Positions 60,596 to 64,000 of a stretch of 64,000 nt of DNA are shown here, in pieces. Within the stretch, counting starts at the first letter, position 1. Each line of letters begins with the position of its first letter. Location: the NCBI GenBank assembly GCA_013350335.1, contig CM023539.1:34272631-34336630 (forward strand). Direction: 5' to 3'. The notes under the pieces are model-generated. The model was not told the origin of the DNA. It worked only from the letters and a program-made list of their open reading frames with translations, and did no database searches. Origin of the DNA: Chimonanthus salicifolius (lineage: Eukaryota > Streptophyta > Magnoliopsida > Laurales > Calycanthaceae). The translations under genes were made by a program, and so were the position numbers.

Positions 60596-62458
60596 CTATC
60601 CATCCTTCTTTTTCACAAAGAGAGCAGGTGCGCCCCACGGCGAGTTGCTCTGACGGATAAAACCAAGACTAAGAAGCTCTTCTACCTGCGTAGCTAGCTC
60701 TCTCTGCTCTGCCGGCGCCATCCGATAAGGTGCCATGGAAATTGGAGATGTTCCTGGCTGTAGGTCTATAACAAACTCTATCTCTCGGCGTGGAGGTAGC
60801 CCAACCAACTGGTCAGGAAAAACATCCATAAACTCACACACCACCCGAGGAGCAACAGACCCTACACCACCTACATCTTCCCAACCCATGCTTGCCACCA
60901 CACTACCGGGATACGCCCTAAGGCCAGAGAAAGTGACTCTCATCCTCTGATAGGGTACCAACTTCTCCATAAACCTCTCACCGGTTGAGGAGACCCCATG
61001 AATTCTCCTCTGAGAGCAGTCTATCAAGACTCCAAAAACAGACAACCAATCCACACCAAGGATGATGTCAAAGTCCGTCATTTCCAGAACCAGAAAATCA
61101 TAGGACAACTCCACTCCACTAATCTTCAAAACACAAGATCTACACTCTTGGTTTGCCAAAGCCTTCTTACCCAAAGGTGAAACTACCATTAACGGGTTAA
61201 CTACTTCTACCGGTTTCAAACCCAATCTAACACAACAAGTTCTAGAGATAAAGGAATGCGAAGCACCGGTATCAAACAACACTCGAGCCAAAAGACTGAA
61301 AAGATTAAGGGTACCTTCCATCATCGTGTTCTCCATCGGTTCCTCCTTCTGAGTCCCTAAAGAGTAGACTCTCCCTTGAGGACGCCCTCGTCCTCTCCCC
61401 TGATCGTTCCGAGGTGGTCCGTTCCTCGGTGTCGCTGATCCTCTGGAAGCCTGCTGAGAACCTCTGCCGACAGACGGCTGCGCCACAGAGAAGGAAACTC
61501 CGGCGCCTTGCGAAGGTGCCGCTTTACCAGAAAAAGGACAATCCTTGAACAGGTGTCCGGTCTGCTGGCAGTGAAAGCAAGCCCTCTCTCCCTTGGATTG
61601 ACAGAACCTAGAGGTATGCCCAGGCTGATTACAGGTGTAGCACACGATTGGCCGAGAGTCAGACCGACTGGACTGGCCCACACTGGGTTGGCTCTTCCTG
61701 AAGAAAGGCTTCTTCTGCTGATTGAACCTTGCCTTCTTGTTAAAAGAAGGTTTCTGAGAGTTGTCAGTGCTCCGGTTGATAGAGTCCACCGCTTCCACCT
61801 TTGAAGCTCGATCGATAATCTCCTCCAAAGTGTTGAATACTAGGCCGGCCACTTGCCGCTGCAGGAAGGGTCTGAGTCCGTTCTCGAAATGCTGGATCTT
61901 CTCCTCCTCATTGGTTGCAATCCACGGCACAAACTGCATCAGGTCGATGTAGCGCATGGCATACTGTGCCACTGTATCTGAACCCTGCTGAATGTTGAGG
62001 AACTCTCTCTTCCTCGCCTCCTTCACCGTCTTTGGAAAGTAACGGGCCAAAAAGGCTGCAGAAAACTCCTCCCAAGTCATTGGCTCGTGATTACGAACCA
62101 AGCTCTTCGCCTCCCACCATTCGTAGGCGTTCCCTTCGAGCTGATAAGTCGCCAAGGTTACACGTAAATCATCGGCGATCGCTAGGGTATTGAGGATCCG
62201 GCTAATCTGGGTTAGCCAGTTCCTCGCAGCGCTGGGGTCTTCTGTTCCCGAGAAGCTAGTCGGGTTCAGGCGTTTGAACTCTTTCAGAGCCGAGGTGGCT
62301 CTCTCCTCTGGTGTTTGGACTGGCGGACGTCGCATATTTTCAGCTATCTGCTGAAATGCTTCAACCGCCGCTCGAATCGCCTCGTTGGGTAGGTCACGGG
62401 GTGGAAGACCAGTCCTCCTCCCACGAAAGTTGGCTCGGTTTGCGTTGGGTCCTGACAT
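60596..62458 (-). CDS. gag: Ty3 Gag and aspartic protease, with start of RT
   Basis: A 620-residue frame. The Gag core is at about 75-215 (NWLTQISRIL, YEWWEAK). Two CCHC zinc knuckles of form CX2CX4HX4C lie at 273-286 and 294-307, then a basic RGRGRPQGR stretch. The protease carries DTGAS at 396-400. The last 60 or so residues are already reverse transcriptase (NSPWGAPALFVKKKDG). In this clade Gag and Pol are usually one frame, so the frame break here is a single TAG at 60596-60598 in the RT coding part. Start chosen at the first Met; a 204-bp gap separates it from the upstream extra gene. Confidence 0.95.
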   Translation of the reverse strand: MSGPNANRANFRGRRTGLPPRDLPNEAIRAAVEAFQQIAENMRRPPVQTPEERATSALKEFKRLNPTSFSGTEDPSAARNWLTQISRILNTLAIADDLRVTLATYQLEGNAYEWWEAKSLVRNHEPMTWEEFSAAFLARYFPKTVKEARKREFLNIQQGSDTVAQYAMRYIDLMQFVPWIATNEEEKIQHFENGLRPFLQRQVAGLVFNTLEEIIDRASKVEAVDSINRSTDNSQKPSFNKKARFNQQKKPFFRKSQPSVGQSSRSDSRPIVCYTCNQPGHTSRFCQSKGERACFHCQQTGHLFKDCPFSGKAAPSQGAGVSFSVAQPSVGRGSQQASRGSATPRNGPPRNDQGRGRGRPQGRVYSLGTQKEEPMENTMMEGTLNLFSLLARVLFDTGASHSFISRTCCVRLGLKPVEVVNPLMVVSPLGKKALANQECRSCVLKISGVELSYDFLVLEMTDFDIILGVDWLSVFGVLIDCSQRRIHGVSSTGERFMEKLVPYQRMRVTFSGLRAYPGSVVASMGWEDVGGVGSVAPRVVCEFMDVFPDQLVGLPPRREIEFVIDLQPGTSPISMAPYRMAPAEQRELATQVEELLSLGFIRQSNSPWGAPALFVKKKDG

Positions 62459-62662
62459 CTGTTATTTACACTTGTAAATATCATTAACCAATTTTAAGAT
62501 CTTATTAAAGCAAAACACACAAGTTGCAAATAATCTCATTAGAATTCATTTGAAATTTCAAATACAAGTACAAGGGTTAGTAGGGTATGAGAACCCTTTA
62601 AAAGAACAAAACTTAACCCTCACAAACAAACTCTCCGATGCCCCCCCCTAACAAACACTGAT
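62459..62662 (-). other. Spacer between the extra gene and gag
   Basis: 204 bp, AT-rich, including a C run (62641-62647) just before the extra gene's stop codon. No splice sites are obvious, though splicing could explain how gag is reached. Confidence 0.4.
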
Positions 62663-63160
62663 CTAATTCCCTGAAGAAGATCCTTCCTCACCACCAAAGT
62701 AATAAAAGTTATCCGGGCAGGTCTCAGACTTGTGCCCGTACACCCCACAAGTTAAACAGGGTATGATCCCCGGTCCTCCTACATAAGGACAATTGGTTCT
62801 GGCACTCCCATGTCCGCGGAGGTCGCAAACTGGGCAAATGACATTGGGTGGATAGGGGCAATAGAGGAAGTTGTGCCCTGCCTGATTGCAGAGCTCACAC
62901 ATTTCATCTTGGTACTCGTCCAATGGCGGAGTAGCCGGAACATACTCGGGTGATCCGTTCTCCCCCACCGACTCCTCAGGAATTGGGATATCTCCCTCTT
63001 CCTCCACAGGTTCAGCACCCACGTGGTATTCTGGGGAAGCTACTACTATCTCCTCCCCTGGTGCAACCTCATCAAAACTCGGCGCACCGGAGTCGTCTCC
63101 TGAATCTATGACGATAGGGTCGCTAGGTGTCCCCTGGAAATACTCCGTGTTGCCTGACAT
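62663..63160 (-). CDS. Extra zinc-knuckle protein upstream of gag (165 residues)
   Basis: Lies between the primer site and gag on the same strand, starting about 104 nt after the primer site. Residues 1-85 are acidic and proline-rich and include PIVIDSGDD (15-23), which looks like a SUMO-interacting motif. Three zinc knuckles follow: C88-C101 (CX2CX4HX4C), C109-C124 (CX2CX4HX6C) and C135-C148 (CX2CX4HX4C). The tail is aromatic and acidic. It is not a duplicate of the gag knuckles: spacing and surrounding residues differ. Such a gene is not part of the standard Ty3 layout as I know it. The role is unknown; nucleic-acid binding is likely. An intact frame with ordered knuckles argues against chance. 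Confidence 0.8.
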   Translation of the reverse strand: MSGNTEYFQGTPSDPIVIDSGDDSGAPSFDEVAPGEEIVVASPEYHVGAEPVEEEGDIPIPEESVGENGSPEYVPATPPLDEYQDEMCELCNQAGHNFLYCPYPPNVICPVCDLRGHGSARTNCPYVGGPGIIPCLTCGVYGHKSETCPDNFYYFGGEEGSSSGN

Positions 63161-63263
63161 ATCTGTATCACCAAACAGGAGGATGTCAAAAACAATAGCA
63201 AGACTAGGGCAAAAACAAGTCTAACTAGGTAGTAACCCATCACAGTCCTAGAGTTGAGCCTAC

Positions 63264-63275
63264 GCTCAGATACCA
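63264..63275 (-). other. Primer-binding site
   Basis: TGGTATCTGAGC on the minus strand, three bases after the 5' LTR end. It matches the initiator-Met type except for one base (at 63268). Confidence 0.85.
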
Positions 63276-63278
63276 AGC

Positions 63279-64000
63279 TGTCACGCCCCGACCCGACCGG
63301 TGGGCCCGGAACGCGACTGATTTTTTTTTTTTTTTTTGAAAGGTAAGTAAACTAAACCACAAGCACTCTTACTGGGCCGGATCAACAGTTAGGCCCAGCG
63401 GTTACACATCAGCCCGTTAAGTGGACTCAAACATGTACCATATGCCTGCCCCAAAGACAAAGCAAAAACAACACAACAATAACATCCACTCATAATGCGA
63501 TCAACAGATACCAACATTGATTAATCAATCATAACATTGTCTAAAATGGCAACATAGCCGATTACAACATTTAAACATAAATTAAGTACCACATCCGGTA
63601 CTTAATACAAAAACAACGGTTCCTAGAACCAACAAAAAGATCAGGGCATTCCTCTCCGGGGGAATCCCAAAACACTGCTTTAGCTCAAACGCCCTAAGCC
63701 TGAAAAAGAGGGTCCTCCTCCTCGGGTTCATCGCCTGAAAGGTGAGTGGTGTGAGCTAACTAGCCCAGTGAAGGATAATTAACAATGCACATTCAGCAAA
63801 TAGTAAAACAGGTTAACAACAGTTAATATCACATGCTTGATAACAGTAAGCATAATCTCAAATAAGATAATAACATCATCAACTATCAATCACTGCCATT
63901 ATCCACCGTAACGCCTGCCGACTACACTGAGACCAGTATTAAGTCCCGACACGGTCAAAATACATCCTTGCAAGTACATCTCCGGCTCTTAAACGTAGCC
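63279..64000 (-). repeat. 5' LTR of the young Ty3 element (partial)
   Basis: Starts TGTCACGCC on the plus strand and follows 54738-55457 base for base except for two extra T in the run at 63321-63337. Continues past the window end. Confidence 0.95.

Larger units (their letters stand above)
54738..64000 (-). mobile_element. Young Ty3 chromovirus (Del/Tekay type), right end outside window
   Basis: LTR, polypurine tract, pol with chromodomain, gag-protease, an extra zinc-knuckle gene, primer site and 5' LTR follow in order on the minus strand. The 3' LTR is 3154 bp. The visible 722 bp of the 5' LTR differs from it only in a T run (15 against 17). Assuming equal LTRs, the element is about 11.7 kb and ends near 66434. 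It inserted in the TRIM of duplication unit B, so it is younger than both. Confidence 0.95.

Noticed and set aside
62886..63224. Plus-strand 112-residue frame
   Set aside because: It is antisense to the extra zinc-knuckle gene, whose three ordered CCHC motifs make the minus strand the coding one.

Overview
The window is nuclear DNA from a flowering plant. Evidence: chromodomain-bearing Ty3 retrotransposons with LTRs over 3 kb, tiny TRIM elements with an initiator-Met-type primer site, a tRNA-derived SINE, MITEs, intron-split genes with GT..AG boundaries, and AT-rich noncoding sequence. The species cannot be named from the sequence. Only one host gene family is supported: a RING-finger protein resembling plant RNF4-type, SUMO-targeted ubiquitin ligases. 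It is present twice on the minus strand.

Region 1 (1-16734) is old, decayed intergenic sequence. It holds an ATCGTAAGAT-rich inverted-repeat element, an LTR end stopping at 1200, a degenerate LTR element (1478-3521), a fragment of 25S rRNA (5890-6131), a 15-nt-period minisatellite (about 9560-9790), and a 217-bp MITE made of TATCGGCCGATA palindromes with a perfect 9-bp target duplication (12786-13002). No convincing host gene was seen.

Region 2 (16735-34719) is a nest of LTR elements. A non-autonomous element (16735-22039) with 610-bp LTRs carries a Ty3 solo LTR (18020-20265, duplication GAAAT). A minus-strand Ty3 relative (LTR 22040-24067, pol pieces 24068-24339 and 28160-29679, remnant of the other LTR 33803-34719) was hit by a TRIM (24340-28159). 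That TRIM was in turn hit by a second solo LTR (24767-27987). A 5'-truncated plus-strand Ty3 copy (29694-33802) meets the minus copy head to head at a 14-bp repeat.

Region 3 (34720-54737) starts with a short tandem repeat and a SINE with 12-bp duplications. A tandem segmental duplication follows: unit A is 37334-47121 (about 9.8 kb) and unit B starts at 47122. Each unit has one four-exon RING gene (CDS 38023-43704 and 47799-53286, minus strand) and a TRIM just upstream of it. The RING exon encodes the same protein in both copies, while exons 1 and 2 have changed quickly.

Region 4 (54738-64000) is a very young Ty3 chromovirus (Del/Tekay type) on the minus strand. It sits inside the TRIM of unit B. 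Its 3' LTR (54738-57891) matches the visible 722 bp of its 5' LTR except for the length of one T run. It encodes Gag-protease, RT-RNase H-integrase-chromodomain interrupted by one in-frame TAG, and an unusual extra 165-residue protein with three zinc knuckles between the primer site and gag. The insertion order can be read directly: TRIM, then tandem duplication, then Ty3 element.
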